64,000 nucleotides of DNA from Klebsiella sp. RHBSTW-00484 (GCF_013705725.1 NZ_CP055481.1:5766001-5830000), one strand, 5' to 3'; counted from the stretch's first letter, positions 1 through 9,638 are shown. The notes: generated by a model not told the origin, from the letters alone. A program made the numbers and translations.

Positions 1-559
1 CGGCAACGTGGAAGGGTTTGTCACCACCGACAACGTGGCGGTCGGCGCGAAAGGTGCAGACTTTATCATCGACAAGCTGGGCGCTGAAGGCGGCGAAGTC
101 GCTATTATCGAGGGCAAAGCCGGTAACGCGTCCGGTGAAGCTCGCCGCAACGGCGCCACCGAAGCCTTCAAAAAAGCCAGCCAGATCAAGCTGGTTGCCA
201 GCCAGCCCGCCGACTGGGACCGTATTAAAGCACTGGATGTTGCCACTAACGTGTTGCAGCGTAACCCGAACGTCAAAGCGATTTACTGCGCTAACGACAC
301 CATGGCAATGGGCGTCTCGCAAGCCGTCGCTAACGCAGGCAAAACCGGCAAGATTCTGGTCGTCGGCACCGACGGTATTCCGGAAGCGCGCAAGATGGTC
401 GAAGCCGGGCAGATGACGGCTACCGTCGCGCAGAACCCGGCGGATATTGGCGCAACCGGTCTTAAGCTGATGGTCGAAGCCGAGAAGAGCGGCAAGGTGA
501 TCCCGCTGGATAAAGCCCCGCAATTTAAGCTGGTGGATTCTATTCTGGTGACGAAATAA
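1..559 (+). CDS. alsB: D-allose-binding periplasmic protein AlsB (5' truncated by window edge)
   Basis: This is the C-terminal part (about 186 residues) of a type I periplasmic sugar-binding protein; the reading frame is open to the left edge, so the start lies outside the window. AlsB captures D-allose in the periplasm and delivers it to AlsA/AlsC. Visible family features are the ribose/allose-binder segments AIIEGKAGNASGEARRNG and YCANDTMAMGVSQA and the late VVGTDGIPEA hinge motif. The apparent GTG at 8 is an internal Val codon, not a start. Assignment to allose rather than ribose rests on the downstream alsA-alsC-alsE-alsK order known from E. coli. Confidence 0.93.
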   Translation, partial: GNVEGFVTTDNVAVGAKGADFIIDKLGAEGGEVAIIEGKAGNASGEARRNGATEAFKKASQIKLVASQPADWDRIKALDVATNVLQRNPNVKAIYCANDTMAMGVSQAVANAGKTGKILVVGTDGIPEARKMVEAGQMTATVAQNPADIGATGLKLMVEAEKSGKVIPLDKAPQFKLVDSILVTK

Positions 560-570
560 GGCTGTAAAAT

Positions 571-687
571 CCCCCTCACCCCGGCCCTCTCCCCACAGGG
601 GAGAGGGGGAAAGGCGAACCGCGTACGTACTAACCGGCAACGCCGATCTGTCCCCTCTCCTTTTGGGAGAGGGTTAGGGTGAGGGGA
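571..687. repeat. Intergenic long inverted repeat (CCCTCACC / GGTGAGGG family)
   Basis: Between alsB and alsA lies a nested palindrome. An outer CCCCTCACC arm near 572 pairs with GGTGAGGGG ending near 686, and an inner CCCTCTCCCC-acag-GGGAGAGGG hairpin sits at about 585-607, with a further GGGAGAGGG near 665. This type of dispersed intergenic palindrome is common in enterobacteria. A related short copy lies at 12008-12032. In the als transcript it could form a stable stem that lowers alsA expression relative to the binding protein, which is inference. Confidence 0.75.
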
Positions 688-729
688 AGACCGCACGTTC
701 CCAGTAATAGGTAATAAAGGAAATTCTCT

Positions 730-2262
730 ATGCTCACGCCATATATTTCAATGGCGGGGATCGGCAAATCCTTTGGTCCGGTTCACGCATTAAAATCGGT
801 TGATTTAACTGTTTACCCTCACGAAATACATGCGTTATTAGGGGAAAATGGTGCCGGTAAATCAACGCTGATGAAAGTTCTGTCGGGAATACATGAACCG
901 ACCAAAGGCACCATTACCATTAATAACGTCAACTACGATAAGCTGGACCATAAATTAGCGGCCCAGCTCGGCATCGGTATTATTTATCAAGAACTCAGCG
1001 TTATTGATGAATTAACGGTGTTGGAGAATTTATATATTGGCCGTCACCTGACGAAAAAAGTCTGTGGCGTCCAAGTTATCGACTGGCGAGAAATGCGCGT
1101 GCGGGCGGCAATGATGCTACTGCGCGTTGGATTAAAAGTCGGCCTGGACGAGAAAGTAGCGAACCTGTCCATCAGCCACAAACAGATGCTGGAAATCGCC
1201 AAGACGCTGATGCTCGACGCTAAAGTGCTGATTATGGATGAACCCACCTCTTCGTTGACCAACAAAGAGGTGGATTACCTGTTTCTGATCATGAACCAAC
1301 TGCGCAAAGAGGGCACCGCCATCGTGTATATCTCGCACAAGCTGGCGGAAATTCGCCGCATCTGCGACCGCTACACGGTGATGAAAGACGGCAGCAGCGT
1401 GTGCAGCGGGATGGTCAGCGAAGTGAATAACGATGACATCGTGCGCCTGATGATCGGTCGCGAGCTGCAAAACCGCTTTAACGCCATGAAAGAGAGTACC
1501 GGCAACATCGTGCGCGAAACGGTCTTCGAAGTGAAAAATGTCACCAGCCACGACAAGAAAAAAGTTCGCGATATCTCCTTTAGCGTCAATCGCGGCGAAA
1601 TTCTCGGCTTTGCCGGACTGGTGGGCTCCGGGCGCACTGAATTGATGGACTGCTTGTTCGGTGTCGATAAGCGTGCAGGCGGCAAAATCTACCTGAATGG
1701 CAAAGAGATCTCCCCTCGCTCGCCGCTGGACGCTTTAAAGAAAGGTATGGGCTACATCACCGAAAGTCGCCGGGAAAACGGCTTTTTCCCCAATTTTTCC
1801 ATCGCCCAGAATATGGCGGTTAGCCAGAGCCTTAAGCGCGGCGGTTATAAAGGGGCAATGGGGCTATTTCACGAAAGCAGTGAACACAAAACGGCTGAAG
1901 AGCAGCGCCAGCTGCTGGGGCTGAAGTGTCATTCAGTCGATCAGAACATTGGCGAACTCTCCGGCGGAAACCAGCAAAAAGTGCTGATTTCCAAGTGGTT
2001 ATGCTGCAATCCCGAAGTGATCATTTTCGATGAGCCAACGCGCGGCATCGACGTTGGCGCGAAAGCCGAAATTTATAAAGTGATGCGCCAGCTGGCCGAT
2101 GACGGAAAAGTCATCCTGATGGTGTCGTCTGAACTTCCTGAAATTATCGCCGTCTGCGACCGCATTGCCGTGTTCTGCGAAGGGCGACTGACGCAAATCC
2201 TGACCAATCGCGACGATCTGAGCGAAGAGGAGATTATGGCATGGGCACTACCACAAGAGTGA
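730..2262 (+). CDS. alsA: D-allose ABC transporter ATP-binding protein AlsA
   Basis: AlsA is the duplicated ATPase of the D-allose importer, 510 residues, the usual size of RbsA-class proteins with two nucleotide-binding domains. The first domain has Walker A GENGAGKST near residue 38 and Walker B VLIMDEPTS near 165. The second has the degenerate Walker A GLVGSGRTE, signature LSGGNQQKV near 410 and Walker B VIIFDEPTRGIDVG. An AAAGGAAATTCTCT ribosome-binding region precedes the ATG. The end overlaps alsC by 22 bp, which suggests translational coupling. It energises import by AlsC of sugar bound by AlsB. Confidence 0.96.
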   Translation: MLTPYISMAGIGKSFGPVHALKSVDLTVYPHEIHALLGENGAGKSTLMKVLSGIHEPTKGTITINNVNYDKLDHKLAAQLGIGIIYQELSVIDELTVLENLYIGRHLTKKVCGVQVIDWREMRVRAAMMLLRVGLKVGLDEKVANLSISHKQMLEIAKTLMLDAKVLIMDEPTSSLTNKEVDYLFLIMNQLRKEGTAIVYISHKLAEIRRICDRYTVMKDGSSVCSGMVSEVNNDDIVRLMIGRELQNRFNAMKESTGNIVRETVFEVKNVTSHDKKKVRDISFSVNRGEILGFAGLVGSGRTELMDCLFGVDKRAGGKIYLNGKEISPRSPLDALKKGMGYITESRRENGFFPNFSIAQNMAVSQSLKRGGYKGAMGLFHESSEHKTAEEQRQLLGLKCHSVDQNIGELSGGNQQKVLISKWLCCNPEVIIFDEPTRGIDVGAKAEIYKVMRQLADDGKVILMVSSELPEIIAVCDRIAVFCEGRLTQILTNRDDLSEEEIMAWALPQE

Positions 2263-3221
2263 AAGGCGACATGGACGAGAAAAAACCGTTTAACTTCGCG
2301 CTGTTCTGGGATAAATACGGCACCTTTTTTATCCTCGCCATCATCGTCGCGATATTTGGCACCCTGTCGTCGGAGTATTTCCTGACGACTAATAACATTA
2401 CGCAGATCTTCGTGCAGAGTTCGGTGACCGTGCTGATCGGCATGGGCGAATTCTTCGCGATCCTCGTCGCCGGGATCGATCTGTCGGTCGGAGCGATCCT
2501 CGCGCTCTCCGGGATGGTCACCGCTAAGCTGATGCTGGCGGGCGTCGATCCTTTCCTGGCGGCGCTGATTGGCGGCGTACTGGTGGGCGGCGCGCTGGGG
2601 GCGATTAACGGCTGCCTGGTCAACTGGACCGGCCTGCATCCGTTTATTATCACCCTTGGCACCAACGCTATTTTCCGCGGCATTACGCTGGTGATTTCCG
2701 ATGCCAACTCGGTGTACGGCTTCTCATTTGGCTTCGTTAACTTCTTTGCCGCCACGCCGTTGGGCATTCCAGTACCGGTCATTTTCTCGCTGATTGTGGC
2801 GGTTTTGCTGTGGTTTTTGACCACTCGCACCCGGCTGGGACGCAACATCTATGCGCTGGGCGGCAACAAAAACTCCGCGTTCTACTCCGGTATCGACGTC
2901 AAATTCCACATGCTGCTGGTGTTTATTATCTCCGGAGTTTGCGCTGGCCTTGCGGGCGTGGTTTCTACGGCGCGTCTCGGCGCGGCGGAACCGCTGGCGG
3001 GCATGGGCTTTGAAACGTACGCCATCGCCAGCGCCATTATCGGCGGCACCAGCTTCTTCGGCGGCAAGGGACGCATCTTCTCGGTGGTCATTGGCGGCTT
3101 AATCATCGGCACCATCAACAACGGCCTGAACATTCTGCAAGTACAAACCTACTACCAACTGGTGGTGATGGGCGGATTAATCATCGCGGCTGTCGCTCTC
3201 GACCGTCTTATCAGTAAGTAA
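2241..3221 (+). CDS. alsC: D-allose ABC transporter permease AlsC
   Basis: AlsC is a 326-residue polytopic inner-membrane protein of the RbsC/branched-chain permease superfamily, the same length as the E. coli protein. Hydrophobic segments begin near residue 28 (FFILAIIVAIFGTL), and the family hallmark AGIDLSVGAILALSG lies near residues 72-86. The conserved NxxxYSGI-type cytoplasmic loop (ALGGNKNSAFYSGI) is at about 206-219. The ATG at 2241 lies inside alsA. A second Met (MDEKKPFN) ten codons in is a less likely start because the E. coli protein aligns at full length. It forms the translocation channel for D-allose. Confidence 0.94.
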   Translation: MGTTTRVKGDMDEKKPFNFALFWDKYGTFFILAIIVAIFGTLSSEYFLTTNNITQIFVQSSVTVLIGMGEFFAILVAGIDLSVGAILALSGMVTAKLMLAGVDPFLAALIGGVLVGGALGAINGCLVNWTGLHPFIITLGTNAIFRGITLVISDANSVYGFSFGFVNFFAATPLGIPVPVIFSLIVAVLLWFLTTRTRLGRNIYALGGNKNSAFYSGIDVKFHMLLVFIISGVCAGLAGVVSTARLGAAEPLAGMGFETYAIASAIIGGTSFFGGKGRIFSVVIGGLIIGTINNGLNILQVQTYYQLVVMGGLIIAAVALDRLISK

Positions 3222-3231
3222 GGAATTTATA

Positions 3232-3927
3232 ATGAAAATTGCTCCCTCTTTAATGTGTATGGATCTGCTGAAATTTAAAGAACAGATCGAGTTTATCGAC
3301 CAGCACGCAGACTATTTTCACATCGACATTATGGACGGCCATTTTGTGCCGAACCTGACGCTGTCGCCGTTTTTCGTCAGCCAGGTGAAGAGACTGGCCA
3401 GCAAACCGCTGGACTGCCACCTGATGGTGACCCGCCCGCAGGATTACATCAGCCAGCTGGCGCAGGCGGGCGCGGACTTTATCACTCTGCATCCGGAAAC
3501 CATCAACGGCCAGGCCTTCCGCCTGATTGAGGAAATCCGTCGCCACGGTATGAAAGTAGGGCTGATCCTCAACCCGGAAACTCCGGTTGAGACCATGAAG
3601 TACTACATTCATAAAGCCGACAAAATCACGGTGATGACCGTCGATCCAGGCTTCGCCGGACAGCCGTTTATCCCGGAAATGCTGGAGAAAATCGCTGAGT
3701 TGAAAGCCTGGCGCGAGCGCGAAGGACTGAGCTACGAAATCGAAATTGACGGATCCTGCAACAAAGCCACCTACGAAAAACTGATGGCGGCGGGCGCAGA
3801 TGTCTTTATCGTCGGCACGTCCGGTCTCTTTAACCATGGTGACAACATCCATGACGCGTGGCAGGTGATGGTGGAGCAGATCCTGGCGGCGAAAAACGAG
3901 GTACTGCCTCATGCAAAAACAGCTTAA
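3232..3927 (+). CDS. alsE: D-allulose-6-phosphate 3-epimerase AlsE
   Basis: AlsE is a ribulose-phosphate-3-epimerase-fold TIM-barrel enzyme of 231 residues. It interconverts D-allulose 6-phosphate and D-fructose 6-phosphate, the last step bringing allose into glycolysis. Visible family motifs are the first-strand [10 protein letters not shown], the metal-site segment [12 protein letters not shown] near residue 31, CHLMV near residue 63, [13 protein letters not shown] near residues 134-146 and the phosphate-binding end EIDGS...[14 protein letters not shown]. It starts 10 bp after alsC behind a TAAGGA site and overlaps alsK by 17 bp. Confidence 0.95.
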   Translation: MKIAPSLMCMDLLKFKEQIEFIDQHADYFHIDIMDGHFVPNLTLSPFFVSQVKRLASKPLDCHLMVTRPQDYISQLAQAGADFITLHPETINGQAFRLIEEIRRHGMKVGLILNPETPVETMKYYIHKADKITVMTVDPGFAGQPFIPEMLEKIAELKAWREREGLSYEIEIDGSCNKATYEKLMAAGADVFIVGTSGLFNHGDNIHDAWQVMVEQILAAKNEVLPHAKTA

Positions 3928-4822
3928 CGTCGTCGCGGGCGTGGATATGGGGGCGACCCATATCCGTTTTTGCCTGCAAACGGCGCAGGGCGAAACGCTG
4001 CACTGCGAAAAGCTGCGCACTGCGGACGTTATCGCCGCCGATGGCCTGGTCAGCGGTATTCAAAGCCTGCTACAGCGGCAGCTTGCCAACCACTCTGCCC
4101 ACTGTTGTGGGCTGGTGATGGGCTTTCCGGCGCTGGTGGCGAAAGACAAACGCACGATTATCTCTACCCCCAATCTGCCTCTGACCGCCGACGATCTGTA
4201 TAACCTGGCCGATCGGCTGGAAGCAGCATTAGGCTGCCCGGTGGAGTTTTCCCGCGACGTCAATTTACAGCTCTCGTTTGACGTCCAGGAGAATGGTCTG
4301 CAAGAGCAGGAGGTGCTGGCGGCTTATCTCGGTACCGGAATGGGTTTCGCTATCTGGCTGAACGGTGCGCCGTGGACCGGGGCGCACGGCGTGGCGGGCG
4401 AACTGGGGCATATTCCGCAGGGCGATGACGCCCTCACCTGCGCTTGCGGCAATCCCGGCTGCCTGGAAACCGTCTGCTCCGGTATCGCGCTTAAACGCTG
4501 GTACGAACAGGAGCCGAGGGCTTATGAACTTGGCGAGCTGTTTATTCACGCCGTACAAGAACCGTTTGTCCAGACGTTGCTGAACCACGCCGCTCGCGCC
4601 ATCGCCACCAGCATCAACCTGTTTGACCCGGACGCGGTGATCCTCGGCGGCGGCGTGATGGATATGCCCGCCTTCCCGCGCGACGCGTTAATCGCAATGG
4701 TCAAAACCTACGTTCGCCGCCCGCTGCCGTATCAGGCGCTGCGCTTTGTTGCGGCATCCTCATCGGCCTTTAACGGCGCGCAGGGCGCGGCGGCGCTGGC
4801 CCGCAGCTGTTATTTAGCATAA
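3911..4822 (+). CDS. alsK: D-allose kinase AlsK
   Basis: AlsK is a ROK-family sugar kinase of 303 residues that phosphorylates D-allose to allose 6-phosphate. The phosphate-binding loop [11 protein letters not shown] is at residues 10-20. The catalytic-base region EFSRDVNLQ is near residue 114. The GELGHIP segment and the zinc-binding [14 protein letters not shown] cluster near 174-187 are ROK signatures. The second ATP-site motif [11 protein letters not shown] lies near 238. The start overlaps the alsE 3' end, so the two are probably translationally coupled. It is the last gene of the als operon. The E. coli mdtNOP/yjcS genes do not follow; fdhF does. Confidence 0.94.
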   Translation: MQKQLNVVAGVDMGATHIRFCLQTAQGETLHCEKLRTADVIAADGLVSGIQSLLQRQLANHSAHCCGLVMGFPALVAKDKRTIISTPNLPLTADDLYNLADRLEAALGCPVEFSRDVNLQLSFDVQENGLQEQEVLAAYLGTGMGFAIWLNGAPWTGAHGVAGELGHIPQGDDALTCACGNPGCLETVCSGIALKRWYEQEPRAYELGELFIHAVQEPFVQTLLNHAARAIATSINLFDPDAVILGGGVMDMPAFPRDALIAMVKTYVRRPLPYQALRFVAASSSAFNGAQGAAALARSCYLA

Positions 4823-4879
4823 ATTTTTCCGGGTTGTGGCCTAAACGCCTTACCCGGATTTCCCTTCCCCCGTCACATC

Positions 4880-4994
4880 CTTCCACTTCGACACGTCAAA
4901 ACTGACGATAGCCTGTTTTTCGTCAGCATTTTGCCCAAAAAAACGACGTATCATCAGTCGATACCCATAATGAAAACATGGCATAGAAGATGCA
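4880..4994 (+). promoter_or_regulatory. fdhF sigma-54 promoter with FhlA-type upstream activating region
   Basis: A -24/-12 promoter, TGGCATAGAAGATGCA, is at 4979-4994, about 54 bp before the fdhF ATG, with GG and GC at the required spacing. Upstream at about 4889-4960 are repeated TTCGACA / CTGACGA / TTCGTCAG / ACGACG motifs that resemble the FhlA (formate-sensing enhancer-binding protein) sites of E. coli fdhF. In E. coli this arrangement makes fdhF dependent on formate, anaerobiosis and RpoN. The sigma-54 site is clear; the exact FhlA sites are inferred by eye. Confidence 0.8.
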
Positions 4995-5047
4995 TAGTGG
5001 CCGTGCGATAGCGCGTATGCGCCAATTGATTAACTGGAGCAAGACCG

Positions 5048-7194
5048 ATGAAAAAAGTCGTCACGGTTTGCCCATATTGCGCATCAGGTTGCAAAATCAA
5101 CCTGGTGGTCGATAACGGCAAAATCGTCCGGGCTGAGGCGGCGCAGGGGAAAACCAACCAGGGTACCCTGTGTCTGAAAGGCTATTATGGCTGGGATTTC
5201 ATTAACGATACCCAGATCCTGACCCCACGCCTCAAAACCCCAATGATCCGTCGCCAGCGTGGCGGCAAACTGGAATCCGTCTCCTGGGATGAGGCGCTCG
5301 ACTACGTCGCCACCCGTCTCAGCGCCATTAAAGAGAAGTATGGCCCGGACGCAATTCAGACTACCGGTTCGTCCCGCGGGACGGGTAATGAAACTAACTA
5401 TGTGATGCAAAAATTCGCGCGCGCCGTTATTGGTACTAATAACGTCGACTGCTGCGCTCGCGTCTGACACGGCCCTTCGGTTGCAGGTCTGCACCAATCG
5501 GTCGGTAACGGCGCTATGAGTAATGCCATCACTGAGATCGACAACACCGATCTGGTGTTTATCTTCGGGTACAACCCGGCAGATTCACACCCTATTGTGG
5601 CGAATCACGTAATTAACGCCAAACGCAATGGGGCGAAAATTATTGTCTGCGATCCGCGTAAAATCGAAACCGCGCGCATTGCCGATATGCACATTGCGTT
5701 GAAAAACGGCTCGAACATCGCGCTACTCAACGCCATCGGGCACGTCATTATTGAAGAGGATCTCTACGATAAATCTTTCGTCGCCAGCCGTTCTGAGGGC
5801 TTCGAGGAATATCGCAAAATCGTCGAAGGCTATACGCCGGAGTCGGTGGAAGAGATTACCGGCGTCAGCGCTCAGGAGATCCGCACCTGCGCCCGCATGT
5901 ACGCCAGCGCGAAATCCGCCGCCATTCTGTGGGTATGGGCGTCACCCAGTTCTACCAGGGCGTGGAGACCGTGCGTTCACTGACCAGCCTGGCGATCATG
6001 ACCGGCAACCTCGGCAAGCCGAGCGTTGGCGTCAACCCGGTGCGTGGCCAGAACAACGTTCAGGGCGCCTGCGATATGGGTGCGCTGCCGGATACTTATC
6101 CCGGCTATCAGTACGTCAAGTTCCCGGAAAACCGCGAGAAATTCGCCAAAGCCTGGGGCGTTGACAGCCTGCCGGAACATACCGGTTATCGCATCAGCGA
6201 ACTGCCGCATCGCGCGGATCACGGCGAAGTGCGGGCAGCGTACATTATGGGTGAAGATCCGCTTCAGACCGACGCCGAACTGTCCGCCGTGCGTAAAGCG
6301 TTTGAACAACTGGAACTGGTTATCGTCCAGGATATTTTCATGACCAAAACCGCATCGGCGGCTGATGTCATCCTGCCGTCCACTTCGTGGGGCGAGCATG
6401 AAGGTGTCTATACCGCAGCGGACCGCGGCTTCCAGCGCTTCTTTAAAGCGGTAGAGCCGAAGTGGGACCTGAAAACCGACTGGCAGATTATCAGCGAAAT
6501 CGCCACCCGGATGGGCTACAAGATGCATTACAACAACACCCAGGAAATTTGGGACGAGTTGCGTCATCTGTGCCCGGATTTCTACGGTGCCACCTACGAG
6601 AAAATGGGCGAGCTGGGCTACATCATGTGGCCATGTCGCGACGAGTCCGACGCCGACCAGGGGACCTCTTATCTGTTTAAAGAGAAGTTCGATACCCCGA
6701 ACGGTCTGGCGCAGTTCTTCACATGCGACTGGGTCGCGCCGATTGACAAGCTCACCGAGCAGTACCCGATGGTGCTGTCGACGGTGCGTGAAGTCGGCCA
6801 CTACTCGTGCCGCTCGATGACCGGTAACTGTGCTGCGCTGGCCGCGCTGGCGGATGAACCTGGCTATGCGCAAATCAATACCGCCGATGCCGAACGTCTG
6901 GGCATTGAGGATGAAGCGCTGGTGTGGGTTAACTCGCGTAAAGGCCGCATCATCACCCGCGCGCAGGTTAGCGATCGCCCGAACAAAGGGGCGGTCTATA
7001 TGACCTATCAGTGGTGGATTGGCGCCTGTAACGAGCTGGTGACCGAGAACCTGAGTCCGATAACCAAAACGCCGGAGTATAAGTACTGCGCCGTCAACAT
7101 TGAGCGGATCACTGACCAGCGTGCCGCCGAGCAGTACGTGATTGACGAGTACAACAAGCTGAAATCCCGCCTGCGCGAAAGCGCGATGGGTTAA
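5048..7194 (+). pseudogene. fdhF: Formate dehydrogenase H (selenoprotein) fdhF, reading frame broken by an apparent 1-nt deletion
   Basis: FdhF is the molybdenum, selenocysteine and [4Fe-4S] subunit of the formate-hydrogenlyase complex, oxidising formate to CO2. The N-terminus carries the cluster ligands CPYCASGC...CLKG (residues 8-45). Residue 140 is an in-frame UGA at 5465-5467 in VARV-U-HGPSVAG, the selenocysteine site. From 5516 the frame continues to KSAAILW, but at about 5931-5933 GGG replaces the GGGG needed to encode LWGMGV. The remainder (GMGVTQFYQG to the end at 7194) is therefore in the +1 frame. Restoring one G gives 715 residues, the exact E. coli length, and the downstream frame is perfectly conserved. 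So this is either a very recent inactivation or a sequencing error. Confidence 0.85.
5465..5504 (+). promoter_or_regulatory. SECIS element (SelB-binding hairpin) of fdhF
   Basis: The UGA at 5465-5467 is followed directly by a hairpin whose apical part pairs GGU(U)GCA with UGCACC around a GGUC loop at about 5480-5496, leaving one bulged U. That bulged U and the GGUC loop are the recognised SelB determinants in the E. coli fdhF SECIS. The sequence is nearly unchanged, showing that the UGA is decoded as selenocysteine rather than being a nonsense mutation. Confidence 0.9.
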
Positions 7195-7198
7195 TCAA

Positions 7199-7368
7199 GC
7201 CGCCTCCCCGGAGGCGGTGCTTCGCACCTGTCCGGGCTACCGGACAGCAAACGGCTGTGATTCTGTAATCCCGGATGGCGGCTAACGCTTTATCCGGGCT
7301 GCCGGACCGCAAACGGCTGTGAATTTGTGGCCCGGGCAAGGCGCGTTAGCGCCGCCCCCGGGAAACAG
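7199..7368. repeat. fdhF terminator-like hairpin followed by tandem REP units (BIME)
   Basis: An 18-bp palindrome, CCGCCTCC-CC-GGAGGCGG, at 7201-7218 follows the fdhF stop. It is followed by two REP-type palindromes (GGATGGCGGCTAACGC...ATCCGGGCTGCCGGA around 7272-7308 and GGCCCGGGCAAGGCGCGTTAGCGCCGCCCCCGGG around 7328-7362). These are the enterobacterial REP/BIME sequences found downstream of genes, which protect 3' ends and serve as insertion targets. No gene is seen between 7195 and 7478. Confidence 0.8.
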
Positions 7369-7478
7369 ACGGCACTCTTGTTCGGGTAAAGCATGAGGAC
7401 TCCCCACGAGTTCCCGTCGTTTTCTTCTTCTTCGCCTCCCTTTATACTGCTCACTATGTCCTCTACTGATAATAAAAA

Positions 7479-8162
7479 ATGAAATACCTCTATTTACTGT
7501 TGGTGATGGTAAGCCTCACCGCAGGAGCCATGGAACCTGGCAGCCAATACAAACAGCAAGCCGAAGCTGGCGATCCGCGCGCACAATATTACCTGGCGGA
7601 TACTTACGTTAGCTTCGGCGATTTTCCGCAGGCCGAATACTGGGCGCAAAAAGCAGCTGACAAGGGTGACGGCGATGCGCTGGCGCTGCTGGCACAGCTT
7701 AAGATTCGCAATCCGCAGCAGGCCGACTATCACCAGGCCAAAGCGCTGGCAGAACAATCCGTGCAGGTTGGCAGCAAGGCGGGTGAAATTGTTCTCGCCC
7801 GCGTACTGGTAAATCAGCAGGCCGGAACGCCGAACTATCCGCACGCCATTACGCTGTTGCAGGATGCAGCTCGGGACCCGGAAAGCGACTCCGCCGTCGA
7901 CGCCCAAATGCTGCTGGGGCTGATTTACGCCAGCGGCGTTCACTCACCGGAAGATGACGCAAAGGCGACGCAGTACTTTAAAGAGAGCTCCGCCCTCTCC
8001 CGCACCGGCTATGCCGAATACTGGGCCGGAATGCTGTTCCAGCAAGGGGAAAAGGGCTTTATCGAACCGAATAAGCAGAAAGCGCTGCACTGGCTCAACG
8101 TCAGCTGTCAGGAAGGGTTTGATACCGGGTGCGAAGAGTTCGACAGGATAAGCAAAAGATAA
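7479..8162 (+). CDS. yjcO: Sel1-repeat (TPR-like) exported protein YjcO
   Basis: This 227-residue protein opens with a signal peptide (MKYLYLLLVMVSLTAGA, cleavage near residue 17). It continues as Sel1-like helical repeats such as AEAGDPRAQYYLADTYVSFGDFPQAEYWAQKAADKGDGDALALLAQL, with further copies near residues 130-200 ending in ALHWLNVSCQEGFDTGCEEF. Length and position beside fdhF and gltP match E. coli YjcO. Sel1 repeats mediate protein interactions, but the function of YjcO is not known. A hairpin terminator follows at once. Confidence 0.9.
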   Translation: MKYLYLLLVMVSLTAGAMEPGSQYKQQAEAGDPRAQYYLADTYVSFGDFPQAEYWAQKAADKGDGDALALLAQLKIRNPQQADYHQAKALAEQSVQVGSKAGEIVLARVLVNQQAGTPNYPHAITLLQDAARDPESDSAVDAQMLLGLIYASGVHSPEDDAKATQYFKESSALSRTGYAEYWAGMLFQQGEKGFIEPNKQKALHWLNVSCQEGFDTGCEEFDRISKR

Positions 8163-8169
8163 GAAAAAA

Positions 8170-8195
8170 CCCGGTGCAATGTCACCGGGCTTTTT
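8170..8195 (+). terminator. Rho-independent terminator of yjcO
   Basis: The inverted repeat CCCGGTG-caatgt-CACCGGG is followed by GC and TTTTT at 8191-8195, eight bases after the yjcO stop. Confidence 0.85.
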
Positions 8196-8223
8196 ATTTG
8201 GACAAGCCTGCTTTAAACATTGT

Positions 8224-8270
8224 GCCCGCATTTCTGCCGGGTGGCGGCTAACGCCTTACCCGGCCTACGA
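8224..8270. repeat. REP element between yjcO and gltP
   Basis: A single REP-type palindrome (GCCGGGTGGCGGCTAACGCC...TTACCCGGCC) lies between the convergent 3' ends of yjcO and gltP. Confidence 0.75.
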
Positions 8271-8309
8271 AACCCACAATATCAAACGCTGGCGCAAGTG
8301 AAACGCATT

Positions 8310-9638
8310 TCATTGCGCCGTTTTATCAAATTTGCCCAACACTTCACGCTCATACGCCAGCGCTTTTTTGCGGTCAAACTTGTGTTCCCATTTGGCAATA
8401 ACCAGCACCGCCAGCGCATTGCCCACCACGTTCAGCGCGGTACGCGCCATATCAAGGATACGGTCAACGCCGGCAATAAAGGCAAGACCTTCCAGCGGAA
8501 TCCCCACGCTGCCCAGCGTCGCCAGCAGCACCACGAAGGAGACGCCCGGCACGCCCGCAATCCCTTTCGACGTCACCATCAGCGTCAGCACGAGGGTAAT
8601 TTCCTGCCAGATTGACAGGTCAATACCGTACAGCTGGGCGATAAAGATAGCCGCGATGCTCTGGTACAGCGTTGAGCCATCAAGGTTAAACGAGTAGCCG
8701 GTCGGCACCACGAAGCTGGTGATCGCCGCCGGTGCGCCATAGGCTTCCATTTTCTCAATAATACGCGGCAGCACGCTCTCGGAGCTGGCGGTGGAGTACG
8801 CCAGAATCAGCTCGTCTTTCAGAATGCGAATCAGGATCCAGATACTTAGTCCGCATACACGCGCCACCAGCCCCAACACCACCAGCGCGAAGAACAGAAT
8901 GGCAAAGTAAACCAGAATCACCAGTTTCGCCAGCGGCCACAATGAGGCAAAACCGAAGGTTGCTACTGTCACCGAGATCAGCGCGAACACACCGATCGGC
9001 GCATAGCGCATCACCATGTGCGTCACTTTGAACATCGTTTCAGAAATGGAACGGAACACCGTGACCAGCGGTTCACGATGGGTGGCGGGCAGCGAAGATA
9101 ACCCTAAACCGAACAGCACCGAGAAGAAAATAATCGGCAGCATGTCGCCTTTCGCCATCGACGCTACGATGTTAGTCGGCACCAGCGAGAGGATCGTGCC
9201 CATAAAGCCATGCGCGTGGCTCTGCACTTCCGCCGTGGTGCTCTGATATTTTGAAATATCCACCGCCGCCAGCTGCGACATATCAATCCCGGTACCCGGC
9301 TGGAAGACGTTAGCCAGTGTAATCCCCAGCACGATAGCCACGGTGGTGATCACTTCAAAATAGATAATGGTTTTCGCACCGATACGGCCCAGTTGCTTCG
9401 CATCGCCCACCCCCGCAATACCGACCACCAGGGTCGAAATCACAATCGGTACGACGATCATTTTAATCAGGTGGATAAAGATATCGCCGGCAGGCGTCAG
9501 GAGATTCGAGATTAACCAGTCGCGACTTTCGGCATGGTAATGCAGGTAACTGCCCAGAAGTATGCCCAGCACCAGGGCCAGCAAAATTTGCCAGGCCAGG
9601 CTGACTTTTGTTTTTTTCTTCACTACAGACTTCCTCAA
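8310..9638 (-). CDS. gltP: Proton/glutamate-aspartate symporter GltP
   Basis: GltP is a 442-residue DAACS-family (SLC1-type) transporter of the inner membrane, importing L-glutamate and L-aspartate with protons. The signature transport motifs are present: the serine-rich hairpin YSTASSESVLPRIIEK near residue 278, the conserved FVVPTGYSFNLDGSTLY near 313-329 and SKGIAGVPGVSFVVL near 356-370. The N-terminal MRKSVVKKKTKVSLAW is a few residues longer than in E. coli (437). The gene is divergent from acs; the nrf operon that separates them in E. coli is absent. Confidence 0.95.
   Translation of the reverse strand: MRKSVVKKKTKVSLAWQILLALVLGILLGSYLHYHAESRDWLISNLLTPAGDIFIHLIKMIVVPIVISTLVVGIAGVGDAKQLGRIGAKTIIYFEVITTVAIVLGITLANVFQPGTGIDMSQLAAVDISKYQSTTAEVQSHAHGFMGTILSLVPTNIVASMAKGDMLPIIFFSVLFGLGLSSLPATHREPLVTVFRSISETMFKVTHMVMRYAPIGVFALISVTVATFGFASLWPLAKLVILVYFAILFFALVVLGLVARVCGLSIWILIRILKDELILAYSTASSESVLPRIIEKMEAYGAPAAITSFVVPTGYSFNLDGSTLYQSIAAIFIAQLYGIDLSIWQEITLVLTLMVTSKGIAGVPGVSFVVLLATLGSVGIPLEGLAFIAGVDRILDMARTALNVVGNALAVLVIAKWEHKFDRKKALAYEREVLGKFDKTAQ

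Noticed and set aside
5048..5467. Separate 139-residue formate dehydrogenase fragment ending at 5467
   Set aside because: The TGA is the selenocysteine codon with a SECIS hairpin; the gene continues through it.
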